Below, piece by piece: positions 9,161-21,468 of a DNA stretch of 64,000 nt. Numbering within the stretch: the first letter of the stretch is position 1; the number at the start of each line of letters is the position of its first letter. The DNA lies in the NCBI GenBank assembly GCA_017607445.1, contig JAEVHH010000005.1, positions 811,001 to 875,000 on the forward strand. Direction: 5' to 3'. Under the pieces are notes generated by a model. That model saw only the letters and a program-made list of their open reading frames with translations, was not told where the DNA came from and made no database searches. The translations under genes were made by a program, and so were the position numbers. This stretch comes from Histoplasma ohiense. Lineage: Eukaryota; Ascomycota; Eurotiomycetes; Onygenales; Ajellomycetaceae.

Positions 9161-10115
9161 TTAGGAGTTTTTTACAACTCCGACTTTCGCAGCCTGTAAT
9201 TTTGCGATTCGTATCGTGTCAGCTTTGTTCAGTAGTAAATCATTGGGGGATAGCATCCTACCCTTAGTGTACGGCCATTAAGGATGAATCCTTTAGTTTG
9301 GGCGTGCAGCACGTCTCCATCCTCCTTTCCTTCCGCTGCAGCCATGAAAGTTGCCTCGTGTAATTTTGGATCAAACTTCTGAGGCTTGCCGTCTACCAGC
9401 TCGGAAGGGTCGAATCTCTCCAACCCATGTTTGTTCAATGTACTGAACAGGACACGCTCGGTCATCCGAAGGCCAGATACCAGTTCCGCTAGTTCTTTGT
9501 TCTCCTGCTCGGCCGCACCAGAGATCTTTTCTACAGGGACGGCAGCGAGAGCGCGGTCGAGATTATCAATTGAATCGAGGAGATCTGTTGCGAATCGCTG
9601 GATAGCAAAAGACCGGGCAGTCTCTATCTCCCTGCGTGTGCGTTCTTGAAGATTTCGGAAATCGGCAACGGAGCGGAGATATTTATCCTATAATTATGGT
9701 TTCAATATGTTAGATATTTGTTTCCTTTGAAATTGTACTGTAATGTCTTCCAGAAGGATGACCACCATTAAAGAAGCATAAAAACTAATGAGGCGGACGC
9801 AAACAGGCCTCATACCTTGAGATCAACAATTTCCTTTTTGGCAGCTTCGAGCTCCCTTTTAACAAGTTCTTCAGCATCTTCTGGTTTCTTTTCGTTGCCA
9901 TTCTTTTCTGAGGCGGATTCTTTCTTGGGGTCCGCTCCCTCGGACTCCGTAGATGAATATCGCCGTAATAATCGTGGAGGAAAAGGCTTTATAGATTGAG
10001 AAAGAGGTTGCAAATATGCAGGTCTTGTTGCGGGAAAAGCACGGTTGGATATAGAACGAATAGACAACGCAGACTTTGCAGTCTGGCATTGTCGTATCAT
10101 ATTTCTCGAGATCAT
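9161..10115 (-). CDS. MGE1: Mitochondrial GrpE nucleotide-exchange factor Mge1
   Basis: Mge1 releases ADP from mitochondrial Hsp70 (Ssc1) during protein import and folding in the matrix. Exons on the minus strand are 10115-9816, 9687-9262 and 9193-9161, giving 252 residues, about the family length. The first 60 residues are a basic, hydroxylated presequence. A charged linker leads into the coiled coil (KRELEAAKKEIVDLK, DKYLRSVADFRNLQERTRRE). The GrpE head carries HGLERFDPSELVDGKPQKFD and PKLHEATF. The tail GRTLR, AAKVGVVKNS is completed by the 33-nt last exon. It is the fifth mitochondrial gene in a row. Confidence 0.93.
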
Positions 10116-10463
10116 GATGTGCAGGTAGGGAATATAGCCTACGGTGCAACCGGAGTTAATTGTATAGAAGGGTGGTAAGCTGTTTGGGAGTGGTGGGGGA
10201 CGAATATTTTGAAATCTATTTGACTACTGGAAAAGGAAATTCGAATCTTGCGATGAAATTATAAAATCCAGAATCCGACGGCTGAACATTATTCCGGGCG
10301 GAGCTAAAATTCAACCATCGACTCAAAACGCAGCTTCAATCTTCAGTCCACCTTCGTCTTCTGCTTGGGATATATATGTGTGAAGAAAGAATACTTCTTA
10401 TATCATTCATCCTCTGACCCATCCTCCCATTAACTTCGTCAAGTATACGTACAACATAACATC
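10116..10463. promoter_or_regulatory. Upstream region of MGE1 and of a possible small ORF
   Basis: About 350 bases upstream of MGE1. The right half is pyrimidine-rich (CATCCTCTGACCCATCCTCC) and runs into the ATG at 10464. That is how fungal 5' UTRs usually look. Confidence 0.35.
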
Positions 10464-10631
10464 ATGGATACTAGTAGTACTGTAGTAGGTAACAAAACTC
10501 AAACCAATGAATCAGGAATGACGATAACACCAAGGAAGCAAAATAGCAAAGGAGAACTTGAATTTGACATCGGCACATGCTTCCAACCACCGGAGTCGAC
10601 TGTGTCGTTGAAACATGATCGTATCGCTTAA
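10464..10631 (+). CDS. Possible small protein of 55 residues, function unknown
   Basis: This intact ATG-to-TAA frame of 56 codons has start context ACATCATGG, preceded by a CT-rich leader. The predicted product begins MDTSSTVVGNKTQTNESG and is hydrophilic, with no Cys pairs, membrane segment or motif I know. A GTAACA donor-like site lies eight codons in, so the frame might be part of a spliced gene. It lies between MGE1 and the Usp1-domain gene. It may be chance; conservation in relatives would decide. Confidence 0.3.
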   Translation: MDTSSTVVGNKTQTNESGMTITPRKQNSKGELEFDIGTCFQPPESTVSLKHDRIA

Positions 10632-10778
10632 AAAGAAATTGCATTAAAGAGAGGTATTGACGAAAAATTCACCGAATGAAGAAATTCATGAGATGTTTTA
10701 TGGAAAGGCGGTTAGGACGATTTGTCCGTCGCGAAAGGAACTGCGCTGTGTATAAATACGGCACAGTGATTTGAACCA
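10632..10778. other. Short spacer downstream of the Usp1-domain gene
   Basis: This is the 3' flank of the Usp1-domain gene. No feature was recognised. Confidence 0.4.
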
Positions 10779-12749
10779 CTAGGAAATCAGTGTGGTTGGG
10801 GGTGGGGTTGACGGTACAGGGTGGACCATCTTTTCCATCTCCTTTTCGATGTTAGCGAACAGAGCCTGCAATTCGGCATCTGCATATATCTTAATTGACT
10901 CTACCTCCCGGCGGTTAACAAATGGTGGAGTCCCCGCCCTTGGAGGACTCGGGGGGCTTCGGAAGGGTGTCAGGTCATCTGCTAGAGCCTCGCCTTCACA
11001 CTGTGGGGTCCATAGCGTCATTGTGCCGGCCATGTGCTCAAGCAACTTCTGTCGAATACGAATCCTTCTATTTTCAGCAAGGTCCAGCTTGTAGGCCCAT
11101 TCGTCAATGGACTGGTCAAGTTCGGAGAGGGCTTCTTCTTGCTTCAGGATGCCTTCTCTTGAGAATTTGGAGACCCGGGGTGACTTGAGGTACGAGATCA
11201 TTCGTGTGTGCAGTCCTCGACGCCCGGATCGCAAAGACTTGTAGGTTTTGCGGAGATAATCGCACCTTTTATCGAGCGCTCGCAATTCCTTATCCCGCCT
11301 CAGTAACTTGAAATAAACACAGGGACAAAGCTCCAATATTGCAAAATCAAAGAAAACTTACCCTAGAAAGTGATCTGACTTCTGCGTACTTGAGTATCTC
11401 AAATCGTTTGGCCTGTTCCCACGCTTGGATTTTCACTCTCTCGATTTCATCCTGTGGAAGCAATTTCGAGGCAGTGTGCGCTGGGATCCCGGCCGGTAGG
11501 ATCAGGAATGGATGGTCTGAAGGTTCCTTATTGGGCTTAGGTACCTCGGCACTCTGTACTGGAGATTTATTCCTTGGGGGTGTCTCCGTGATTGAATTTT
11601 GAGAGAAGTCTGGCTTGTTACCTAGCGGCATTGAACCCTTCCTTTGCAGCATGGGCGGTGGTGTGATTGCGCTGCGATACGTTTGGCATACTGCGACACT
11701 TCTGTTCCTCGAATGGCTGCGAGTGCCTCTACCTTCCAGTGGGGGCGGCGAACCCGATGGGGTTGCGGATAGTCCCAAGTCAAACGATCCCGACTGTGTT
11801 TCAGCGTTCCTGTCGTGTAAGGGAAATATGAAGCTCTGTCCCGAACACTTCTCAGCTGAGGTACTGCTCGTTGGAGCAGCCAACGTTGTAACAGAGGAGT
11901 TTGAGCTGGCACTGGAAAAACTGATCGTTGGCTGGGTAGTTGGGATTCGGAGACCAAGTCGAGGGGATTTTGGTGGTACTTTGGGTGGCTGGTCATTTTC
12001 CAGTTTGTTTTTTTCCAGACCTGCAATGGGCAAATTACTTTTGGAAGATCCAACCACGTTTGCAGCAAATTGATATGTTTCCAGCGTATCAGGAAGCAGT
12101 AATGAGGATGCCCTTTTTATTGACTTATGTCTATCGTCTTCCATGGGTGAAGGACCAAGCACTTTTCCAAATGACTCCCTCGACAAACTTGGTGGCTCGC
12201 CAACTGGATCAAGGGCAGAATCTTGACACGTTGGTTCGCTCGACGATACTCCAGGCGCACTATTTGACCGCTCATGAGTAGGAAATTTACCTGGTATTGT
12301 TGCTATAGGAAAGTTAGCGGTAACGACTGCAATTAGGGATATTAGAGGCACACTTACGCGAATCTATGTTCTTTTCCTGGACGGTCGTCATAGGCCCTAA
12401 TTCTGGAACACTAATTTTACGACGCCGATAAAGCGTTCCACGCTCCTTAAACTGGTTCTTCAGATCGCTCAGATCTGGTGTGCATCGTCCAGATGCCATC
12501 CCTGGCTTCTTCCAGATGGGCCAGAGCTGGTACCTTTGGCGTTCAATGGGTGTTTGCCTATCTGATACTCCAACATTCAAACTACAGGGAGTCTTCTCAC
12601 TGGGCTGCTAGTTGGGTCAGTGGCGGTTAAGATTCCTCTGAAATATAGTGAGCAGTTCTTGAATAACTCACAACAGGGGAGCAGCAGTTTCTGGCGATGC
12701 CAACATGTGCGACAAGTTCCTGGACCTTCTGTTCAACCGCAAGCATCAT
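10779..12749 (-). CDS. Usp1 (up-regulated during septation) domain protein
   Basis: Exons on the minus strand are 12749-12672, 12607-12358, 12302-11362 and 11288-10779, giving 592 residues in phase. The N-terminus (MLAVEQKVQELVAHVG, then YQLWPIWKKPG and TPDLSDLKNQFKERGTLYRRRK) is followed by about 300 residues of Ser/Pro-rich, probably disordered sequence with SPR, TPP and SPP sites. The Usp1 domain, about residues 375-510, reads LPAGIPAHTASKLLPQDEIE, KRFEILKYAEVRSLSRELRAL, LRSGRRGLHTRMISYLKSPR and ends in a coiled coil (ENRRIRIRQKLLEHM). Usp1-domain proteins are linked to septation and cell-wall remodelling in fungi. The exact activity is unknown. It faces the 8-kb gene-free stretch, which would contain its promoter. 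Confidence 0.8.
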
Positions 12750-15700
12750 TATTTCTCTCAGATGTTATGAAAGCAAATTGGCATTGGTCTCGGCTCATGC
12801 GATTGGGATAGAGGCCTGGTTTCTCTCCTTCTGGTAGGCTCGTTTTCGGGACCTATATATGGTTATGGCAACGAATTCAGGGAATAATATATGTCCCTTC
12901 GTTACGGGATAGAGCTGCTCTTATCGGCATCTCAAACGCCATCCTTAAGCCCCAGCACCGAGTAACCTGCCTGAGTTGTGGGTATTCTCTAACTTCATGA
13001 TCGGGACAAAATGACTCTAGTCCACCATACTAGTAAGGATCCGGGGTTGAGCCGTGAATATGCTGCAACCCATGAAACGACATCCATGTCTGTAAGATGG
13101 ATAAACTTTATTCGAGTCCAAATTGTGGGGTCGAAGTACCTGGCCATGTACTCTCTGTGTACTTGGGTTGAGGTATCATGAGGCTAAGTTAGAAGAAACC
13201 AGGAAGGGCACCTCCCTGCATCCTTTGATTCTCGGCTCCTCTCAATCATATCCAAATCGTCAATCGACTGTAGCTCAGTTCAGCCAAAATGTATTAGTTA
13301 TCATGTTAAAGTAGGCAAAAGTGTCAGCGTTGATAAGTTTCTTACGCAACGTCAAACTAAACAAGTATTGACCCACCAACCTAAGACGACGACGACCAAC
13401 TTTGTGGCTCATTCCCCAATGGCCCGTTCTCCCTGAGGCTAGAAGACTCCCCAAACCCTTTATCCATTCTTTAGCTCTTGCTAGTTCTACTACCCTCAGG
13501 TGAAAGTCAAACCAAATTCTCTGACACCGCAAAACAGTCAATCCATCCATATGATTTTGGATTCCAGAAATTCGGTGAATCAATTAGAGGTACCAGCATA
13601 AAACTGGTTGCGACTGAAGTTTGCTTCCTGGAAACTCGTTTGGTATGTATGTTATAGCAACTGCGGTTCACATCAGTTTTCTTTCATATATCATTAAGCG
13701 TCAATCAATCCTGGAAGGAGTGGGTGTTTTATCATTTCTTTCAAATGTACTCCGTAGAAGGGCCATTACTGATAACCCATTCTCATTAGAAATTCTAGTA
13801 AGCCTGGCAAGCTAGTTGGTAGTTAGTTCGATCACATTCCTCTCAGCCTCACACTCACGCCTGTGGGCGTTGCGGCAAAATCACGGCCGTATATGATGAC
13901 ACAGGAATGCTGAAACGGGAAAAACTGATTGGACAAGTGAAATATCTGCTGGAGATTGTCGGAGATAACCAAGCCAGGCGTCGTTGGATGATAAAGCACA
14001 AAAGGGAATGCAAGATGCGCTAACACTCAAACCTGATGGTTATGTTCCCAATGCGAATGTTATGGGGTGCATGGGAGTAAATGGCTCAGGATGCTTTACA
14101 GCAGCGTGTCTAGCTCGAACGCGAAGGTCCACCAGCTCACGGTCTCTTGAAGCAAATGCCGGGGTCTCTAGGACACATCTCGACTTAGAACTGCTGGTGG
14201 TGTCACAGGTTCGAGTCCGTTTGGTCAAAACATCCTGGCACTCTGCAGGGGTTTGTTCTAAGTGCTCTTTTGCACGGGAATGCAGTAGCGGTTACTGGTG
14301 GATGCCGCTATTTTCGTTAGTGTGAGTTTTCATTCCAGACATCTTGAGCTGGGGTTCAAAACCCACGTTTTCACAGGGATCCATCATGGCTTTCGGTGGC
14401 TTGGTTCCTTTCCTTTCCCCAGCTATCGCCGGGAGAACGAGCGTCAGGTCTCTCCACCAAGCCCCATCCCACAAAGCTCTCCGCTTAAGTTTAATTCCGC
14501 TGGGACTTCCGTTGAGAGGGAATAATCGCAGCACGAGTGATCTGCGTCGAGGTTCCCGAGGCTCCCGTCGGTCCTCATTTGGGTGGATTTCCATAGCGAC
14601 TCAGTCGAAGCCACCTTAACTTACACATCTCGAACTCGAGCCTACAGAGAAAATGCGCCATACATCAAGGCTTTCGAATTCGAGGTAAATTCACCGAAAA
14701 TAGTGTCCTGGAACCCAGAAAAGCACCGAGGCTATGGAATGTTTAGCCTTGGTTTGAGTTGGCTTACCCGGGCCACATCGGTTTACCAGATGTAATGTAT
14801 TTTTTTATCAGGCCACGAAACTAAATCTTCTGCTATTTCGATGCCTAACGCTGCCTCTCTCGTTCAAAGGGCAATGGCTTACCCCCTTGCCTAGATTGAT
14901 TTGAACGATATCAACTTGAGGATTAGGTGAAACTTTGAATTCATCCCTCAGTAAGAGTTGGAGTGCATCGTGGGTATCCTAATGGCGCCGTTGCCATGGA
15001 GGAAAATCCCCAGGCGATGTCTATTTCAGAAAGAGAGCTGCCGATGGCCACTGGGGTACTGTGCCTCTCAAGTTGTCCATACCTCACTGGAGTCAGAGTC
15101 ACTACTCTTCGAGACAGCTTAACTACATGATCACGATTGCTGATCGACACACGCTTAGCGGCCTCGTGTACTGTCTCCACTATGCATGTACACAACATTG
15201 AGATATAAAGCTTATGTGCAGGATGTACTTGAGTGAGATGTGATCGATCCTGTGAAAGCAATGGCAATAGCTTTATGAAGATGAAAATGGGATGGTTATC
15301 TTCAGTCTTGACTCCTCCTACTCGACTCTTTGCCAGGAGAGCTTGTTTATCCGGCTAGTATTTGTCAAGGGCGAGCGGCACTAGCTGGACGTGTGAGAGC
15401 GACAAGCTGGTAGCAGCATTTTGCCCTACAAAGGATTACAAGGTTTTACTTATCCGATTTGCCTCTAATCAAGGCCCCTTGTTTCAGACACCCTAATCCG
15501 GCATTCTTGTTCAATAGGGAAATCGACTATTTTGGCACAATTTGCAATCAAGAATGAAAGTACGACGCTCAGATGGTGGGGGAAAAAAAAGAGGGGAAAC
15601 GATGGCGAAATGCTTGTACGGGATAGCTTTGCATGTAAAAAGCCACAATCAGCGCAAGTGTCGGACGGCTCTCCAAGGGCGTCTCCTCCCACCAATGATT

Positions 15701-15781
15701 GTTAAGTCTATGGTCCATCCAATTTCTCGAGTTCGAAGGGGGAAAAGCTGAACGAACAAAAGTCAACGAGCGGGAACATTC

Positions 15782-15811
15782 TACTCTACCTAACGCTACT
15801 CTACCTAACGC
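15782..15811. repeat. Two tandem copies of a 15-bp unit
   Basis: TACTCTACCTAACGC is repeated exactly twice. Function unknown; too short to assign. Confidence 0.7.
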
Positions 15812-16117
15812 TTAACCTTGCATTTCAACTTATTCTTCCTTCCGCTGGTTGATAAGTCTACTGCCTGCAAGTCATCAGCTTCTCCGAAGCAAAAGAAAAG
15901 GCAATGGCTGAGTATAGAGCCAGCACCCAATTATGAGTGGACCATCGCGATTCAAGAACGTATCGACAACGACATTGGAACAATAATATCAATGGTTGGT
16001 GGGTTGCACATAAATATTCGTTGCACTGGATGGTAATCTACGCCATCTGGACCCTCTTGACTTGGCCGGCGACTCTAGACGCTAATTGCGTGATGGAAAG
16101 ATGAGTTGGTGTTTGAA

Positions 16118-16182
16118 ACCCTGGCAGGGACCCCGGATGAGGAGGAGCTAGGCTCACTGTGGTGACGATGTCCTGCCAGGGT
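16118..16182. repeat. Imperfect inverted repeat able to form a stem-loop
   Basis: ACCCTGGCAGGGAC at 16118-16131 pairs with GTCCTGCCAGGGT at 16170-16182, with one bulged base. The 38-nt loop contains a smaller TCAC...GTGA pairing. Confidence 0.6.
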
Positions 16183-19100
16183 CGAGGCTGGAGTACTCTC
16201 AGAAGGACGCCCCAGCCTCTAAGTAGTGAAAATAGTTGGCATCGTTTTTGATCGAGCTGACTCTCAATGTCTCCTTCAAACACGATGTTAGAAAATTTCG
16301 GACACACGAACCAGAGAAAACTCTAAAATCGCTCTGCATTGTTTAGGGAATTGCTTAGGAACGTGCGCCACATCCTGAGAGGCTATTATTTTAGAAATCA
16401 TTGATTTTCAAAGATTAAGTCGATATATATCTTGTCGCAACAGGTTTACAACGAACTGACTATTTTGAGCACTTATTCAGCAAAAGTTTTTGCAGCCAAT
16501 CTGACCTCTTTTTCCCAGCTGCTCTGATACTTGTTCAAAGGGAACTCACCTCACTTCGCGCCCGTTCCCAGACGTTGTTCAAAAGAGAAATAGATGTAAT
16601 CCTTTTTCGGCACTCACCCATCACTGTTTTCAGGTGAACACTGCTGTGGCTTTTCTTGATTAGTCAAACAGAAGCTAACTACCCTTCTGGCAATTGAGGT
16701 GAAGGGCATCTAGTGCAAGATCATCACCCTAGCTTGGGACTCAAGTTTATGAAGGCTGGCATACTGCCGTATTTCATCGGAGTTATCGGAGAATTTACAC
16801 CCAGGAAATCATGAGCTAAAAATGCAACAAACTGCATTTTGCATAACGTCGATGGCCAATTGTTGTTGCAAACCTTAATACCAGCTATGGGAGCTGTTGA
16901 TCGGAGCAGCCTCATTCCAGATACATACATAGTAGTATATCAATGTCCCTTTACTTCCAGCACCGACGTGTTCCGGTAGATAATAGCGAGAGACGATTTC
17001 TTGCCAGCAAACTCCTCATCCATGTTTTTTCTTGCATCGGAAGAGTTATTTCCGTGCAATTCATTTGATCAGTTTCTCAAGCCGGAACTACTTCACGGCT
17101 TCTATCGTAATTACGCTGTCGAATACCTTTCTCCAGGAATTGCAACTCGCCAGCTTGAAGGAATGGACAGAACCACGAATGAGAGCTGGGTAGTTGTGGC
17201 TCATCTGGCTATTCTGCTGCGCCGAATTGTCGTTGATCCAAGGTAACATGTATGTGGCTTGTTTCAGTATGCCAATAACTGGGCTTTTGAGCAGGGGTCA
17301 ACATCACCGGAAATATAAAATAGCGTTGAAGAGCATTGGCCAGCTACGCCAGTGCGGATTATATTGCAAGTGTCCGCAGCAATGTGGGAGGCTCATTCTC
17401 ACCCGATGACAGATGTAGAGGAGAAATAGCAAAAGCCTCTCATCGAATTCACACATATCCTTTGTAGCCCTTTTCCTAAAAATGTACCGATTGCTTGTGA
17501 GTTTGCAGAACACTCAGCGGCAGGTACTTGTTGCCCTCACTGAGCTATGGAGCTCGCCTGCTTTGTAGGGTTGGGATTGTCAACCTCAGTCACTCCCTGC
17601 AACCTTCCAAAATACAGGGGAAAAAATGTACGTAATATAAAATCAATTTGATAGACAAGTGATATACAGTTTATCGCTCCTATCTCGCCGGTGACGCATC
17701 CCCATAGGAACTCAGGCGTAACTCTATTTGAACAGAGGAACATAACTCTCCAATCTCACATCATTATCCACCCATCGCCTTGACGACAGATCTTCTTTTG
17801 ATCTTAGCTCTGACAGGCCTTCTCATTGGATAAATTTCTTTCTTCACCATGTGAATTACATGACACTGGATGGAACCATCGTTCTTGTATGCCAGATCAG
17901 ATACGTGCTGGAATAACAATGGAACCGCGTAACCAAAGTTGCGCGTATTGCGGAGACGGAAGAATCAAAGTAAAGAGGCAAACGAATCCTATGTCGATTA
18001 CAGCATGGCGCCCCTGTGGGTGTGGATCCTGGAAACTAAGCAGCGCGCGACCCTGTTAACAATTAACGGATATGTATCAAGGGAATTGGAGGCCAGAGGT
18101 TCCGTTATCTTGGCCCGCCGGCACACGTACAAAATAAAATAAGAAAAGATGCTGAGGGTTCGGAATCAAGCGGCTCGCTCGCGGGAGGGGGGAAGAGTAG
18201 CCACAGAAACAGATTGGAACTCATAGGATATTCTTCAAACGTGGATTCTCCGCTGAACTGTTTTGTGTATGTACTCCGACCAGTCGGGTTCCTTTGAGTT
18301 GTTAGATGGCAGAGATTGACAGGTTGGAATCGGGTGTCGCTCGGGTTTCCTTTTCAGTTTGTGACGCATCTATCATATATTATTGGGGGTAGAACACTAT
18401 GTTTAGGCCTAGCTCACAAACACCCATATTGTGGTGGAAATTGCTTGTGCACCTTAATGAAAACTGGAAACCCGTACTGCCCTGTTAAAGGGTCCAAGTA
18501 ACTGATGCCAATGAGTTCCTGAAACGCTCCTGGAACAGAATGCGAGGGACTGATGTGATCTCGTATCTTGTTACATGTAGGCGTCAGGGTTAAGAAGCAG
18601 GGATGGTTTTGGAATCACACTGATAATGAAATACATCCATGTATAGTACATGTTTGTTGGCCACTCTACTCCATTCCTTTCATTTCGAGTACTCTCTTAT
18701 ACTCCTCTTGGTTTTGCAGTTCCTGTTCGAGGCTCCATACCGCAAGGGCCGGGGCGGGGAGAGGGAGCAATGCTTATTTAGCAAGAGGGCGATTTTGCGT
18801 GTAGTTAAAGTTAAGCACGATCCATACCGCACCCCCTGGATGACAATAGACATTGAACCCCTGACCATGCCCTTGCATGAACGAACTGATAGATCGAATG
18901 CCAGGGGTATGTTTGATAGGTTAACTAGTGGTGCGTCGTGACGCTATGAACACTCACTGGCTCCAGAAGCGTTCGCAGACGTTCCAGGAGAAAGAGGAAG
19001 AAGTGTGACAACACCTTTCCATGTGTCCTGGTATCATCCTTGTTGCAGCTTTTCGCCAGTTAGTTTCGAAAGCTTGAGAGAGTTCCGTTCGGATTTAATT

Positions 19101-21099
19101 CAGGTTTTAGGAGAGCAATTAAGCCACCCGAGGATGCGATTGGTTTGCCTTTGGGCCTTTTAGTCTAGAACAATTCTGGCTGTTGATTGTTGTGCTTGAG
19201 AGATTTGGTCGTCCGCAAGTGTGAGATAAAGCCCGCACGGGGTATGCCATACGCTTATCATCCACCAGGAAATTCAGAATAGCCTTCAAGGGGCTGGCAA
19301 AATAAGGTTCAGCTTCCTGGCAGCTTTCAGCAAGGCCTGCGGGGGACTGCAGGTCCCTTACTGCAGAGACTCGCAGGGGCTTGAAAACTGCCTTGTCAGC
19401 TTCGATCAGCCTAGAGAGAGAATCAAATAGGAACTTGAAGTTACTTGGTATATTTTTCAGATTCATCAGCAACTACTTTCTATTATGGCAAATTACCGGC
19501 GGGGAACAAATAATCTGGCGCAGTTTTTACCTGTTCCTAACTCCGCGTTACTTTTATAAAAGAAGAAAGGAGAAAAAGGAAAAAGCACGTCTTCGAGGCT
19601 CATCGCAAAGTATCCGCTGCGTCTTCGTGGAGTGCCCTGGCCAACAAAAGAGACTGGTCTGCATGAGGTGGCTGGTCTGCTCGTCTAGCCTCCCTGATTT
19701 GGATATAGAGGATTTCCTAAGCCGCGATAAGCACTCTCTTCTCATATGACGACTGAGTTCCAGTGCTTGAAGTGGACGGGGATACACCAATTGTACAGTA
19801 CATGCCGAGTACATGTAAACTTGGAACCCCTGCGTATCGAGCTTCGCTGCGTGTGTGTCCTTGAATCGCCCGGATCAGCGCCTGACGATCCAGTCACGCA
19901 TTTTGCGGAGTGATGGCCATGCTTGCTGCTAACCCGCAACTGCCAGCGGCTTCTGATGATGGTGAATGAAGATCAAAAATGCGCCGGAGCTTGCCGCCAA
20001 TGATATCTTAATTTCTAGTAATGAAATATGCTCGGTTTTTGTGTCGGTTGAAATCCAGGGATACTAGTCGCTTGTAGCAGCCGATCATCGACGTAGCTGA
20101 AGCATGGGCGGTGCTACGGTGTAAATGCTCAAGCTGACATGGAGAGATCCAAGCGCAGCCCCAGACTGTTTCCGTGGCTTCTCTCGTATGATGCGCCTAG
20201 CCTAACCACTGGTCCCAGGATGAATCCAGTCAGAATCCAATCAATATCAAGCTCAAGAAGTATGGGATGTTGATCTCAGGAGTAGGGATAATCGCATGTT
20301 GCGGCATACGTTTTTTAAATGATTCGGTGCATGGAACAATAGCTATGACATCGCAGTAGGAGAAATGAACAGCGCTATCGGGTATAATGAGGCTCTCAAG
20401 TGTTGGATTTATCTACTCACAACACCTCTCAGAGTCTTGCATATCATATCATGCCAGGTATCCTAGACATGGGGTTGATTTGATATTGATTACTGTAGGG
20501 TTAATGAGTGAAGGCGGAGCTCGTTCGAGACTTGCTCGAGATATTCAAGCCAAGGAGGATAACAGGAAGCCCTCCGCAAGGAGCATTATATTCCTATGGA
20601 TCTTTGCGTACCCCCAGCAGAATTACGTAACCTTGCTCTAAGGTGGAAGAAGCGAGATAGCAAAGGGGAAACCAGTGAAATCCTTGTGGGAGGGATATAA
20701 AAAAGATACGAAAACAAAATTAGAAAAGAATGAACATAAAATGTAAACTAAGAATGTTTTCGAATGTGAGGAGACATATCTAGAATACGTCTTGGATGGC
20801 AAAAGGAAGAGGAGAGACGGTTAAAAGTTAAATATATAACTAAAGTATTAAAAAAAAAAGGGACGGTACCTCTCCAACCCTGTTAAACGCCCCAATGTTA
20901 TTGGCATGCATGGATTGATCAACAACGTCTTCCATCACCCAAACTTTTAAGGGCAGGAATATATTTAGGATAATCCCCTCCCGCATGAAAAGCTCAAAAG
21001 TATGTAAATCTAAAAAGAAATACAATAGCGGTAGATAAAGGTTAAGAAGATGAAAGGGGAAGGTAAAAAGGAGTTGAAAATATATATATGTATATTGAT

Positions 21100-21468
21100 T
21101 TATACCCTCCCTTCCCCCCTCTCCAATCCCGCATAAAGATAATCACCCCTAAGAAATAATCTCCCCGACACGCGATCCACGGAATCTGAAAAGGTGATAC
21201 CTCTGGAACTGAAAACCACACCATCGCCATAGACAGAGTCATCGACACCGCTAACGTCGAATCGTCCGGGAGAACTGGTAAGTGCGTTAGTAGGCGCAGA
21301 CACAGCAGCATTGTGACGGCGCGGCCGACAAAACCTGCACGGGTTGTTGACTCGGATAGGGTAGTAGAGTGTGTTTTCGGGCGGGCAGACGTATCTGTTT
21401 CCGCAGCGCTGGAGGGGGCCCCAGCTTCTGTGGCCGCAGCTGTGGACGTAGAAGGCCTTGCTGCACAT
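21100..21468 (-). CDS. Hypothetical small Cys-rich protein (122 residues)
   Basis: A single exon starts at the ATG at 21468-21466, in good context (CCAACCATG). The N-terminal half has Cys and His spacing that suggests metal binding: MCSKAFYVHSCGHRSWGPLQ, then RCGNRYVC, NNPCRFC. The C-terminal half is poor in Cys. I do not recognise a named family; small fungal proteins beginning MC...CGH are common. The open frame runs upstream of the ATG without a stop, but that part is very basic, low in complexity and probably 5' UTR. Confidence 0.5.
   Translation of the reverse strand: MCSKAFYVHSCGHRSWGPLQRCGNRYVCPPENTLYYPIRVNNPCRFCRPRRHNAAVSAPTNALTSSPGRFDVSGVDDSVYGDGVVFSSRGITFSDSVDRVSGRLFLRGDYLYAGLERGEGRV

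Larger units (their letters stand above)
12750..21099. other. 8.35-kb stretch without a recognisable gene
   Basis: I read both strands and found no family motif, no ORF longer than about 117 codons and no tRNA or rRNA. Base composition is close to that of the genes and CpG is common (for example 14101-14160), so it does not look like a methylated, decayed repeat. Small structures are a 15-bp tandem duplication at 15782-15811 and a stem-loop at 16118-16182. AT content rises near 20,640-21,060. It may hold a long promoter for the Usp1-domain gene, a noncoding RNA, or decayed genes. Confidence 0.5.

Noticed and set aside
13261..13290. TGTAGCTCAGTT, similar to a tRNA D-arm
   Set aside because: No anticodon arm, T-arm or acceptor stem can be folded from the flanks.
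14204..14222. AGGTTCGAGTCC, similar to a tRNA T-arm and B box
   Set aside because: The stem bases do not pair well and no D-arm lies at the right distance upstream.
19119..19472. 117-codon minus-strand frame in the gene-free stretch
   Set aside because: No recognised domain, no upstream exon support; about what chance gives in 8 kb of this composition.
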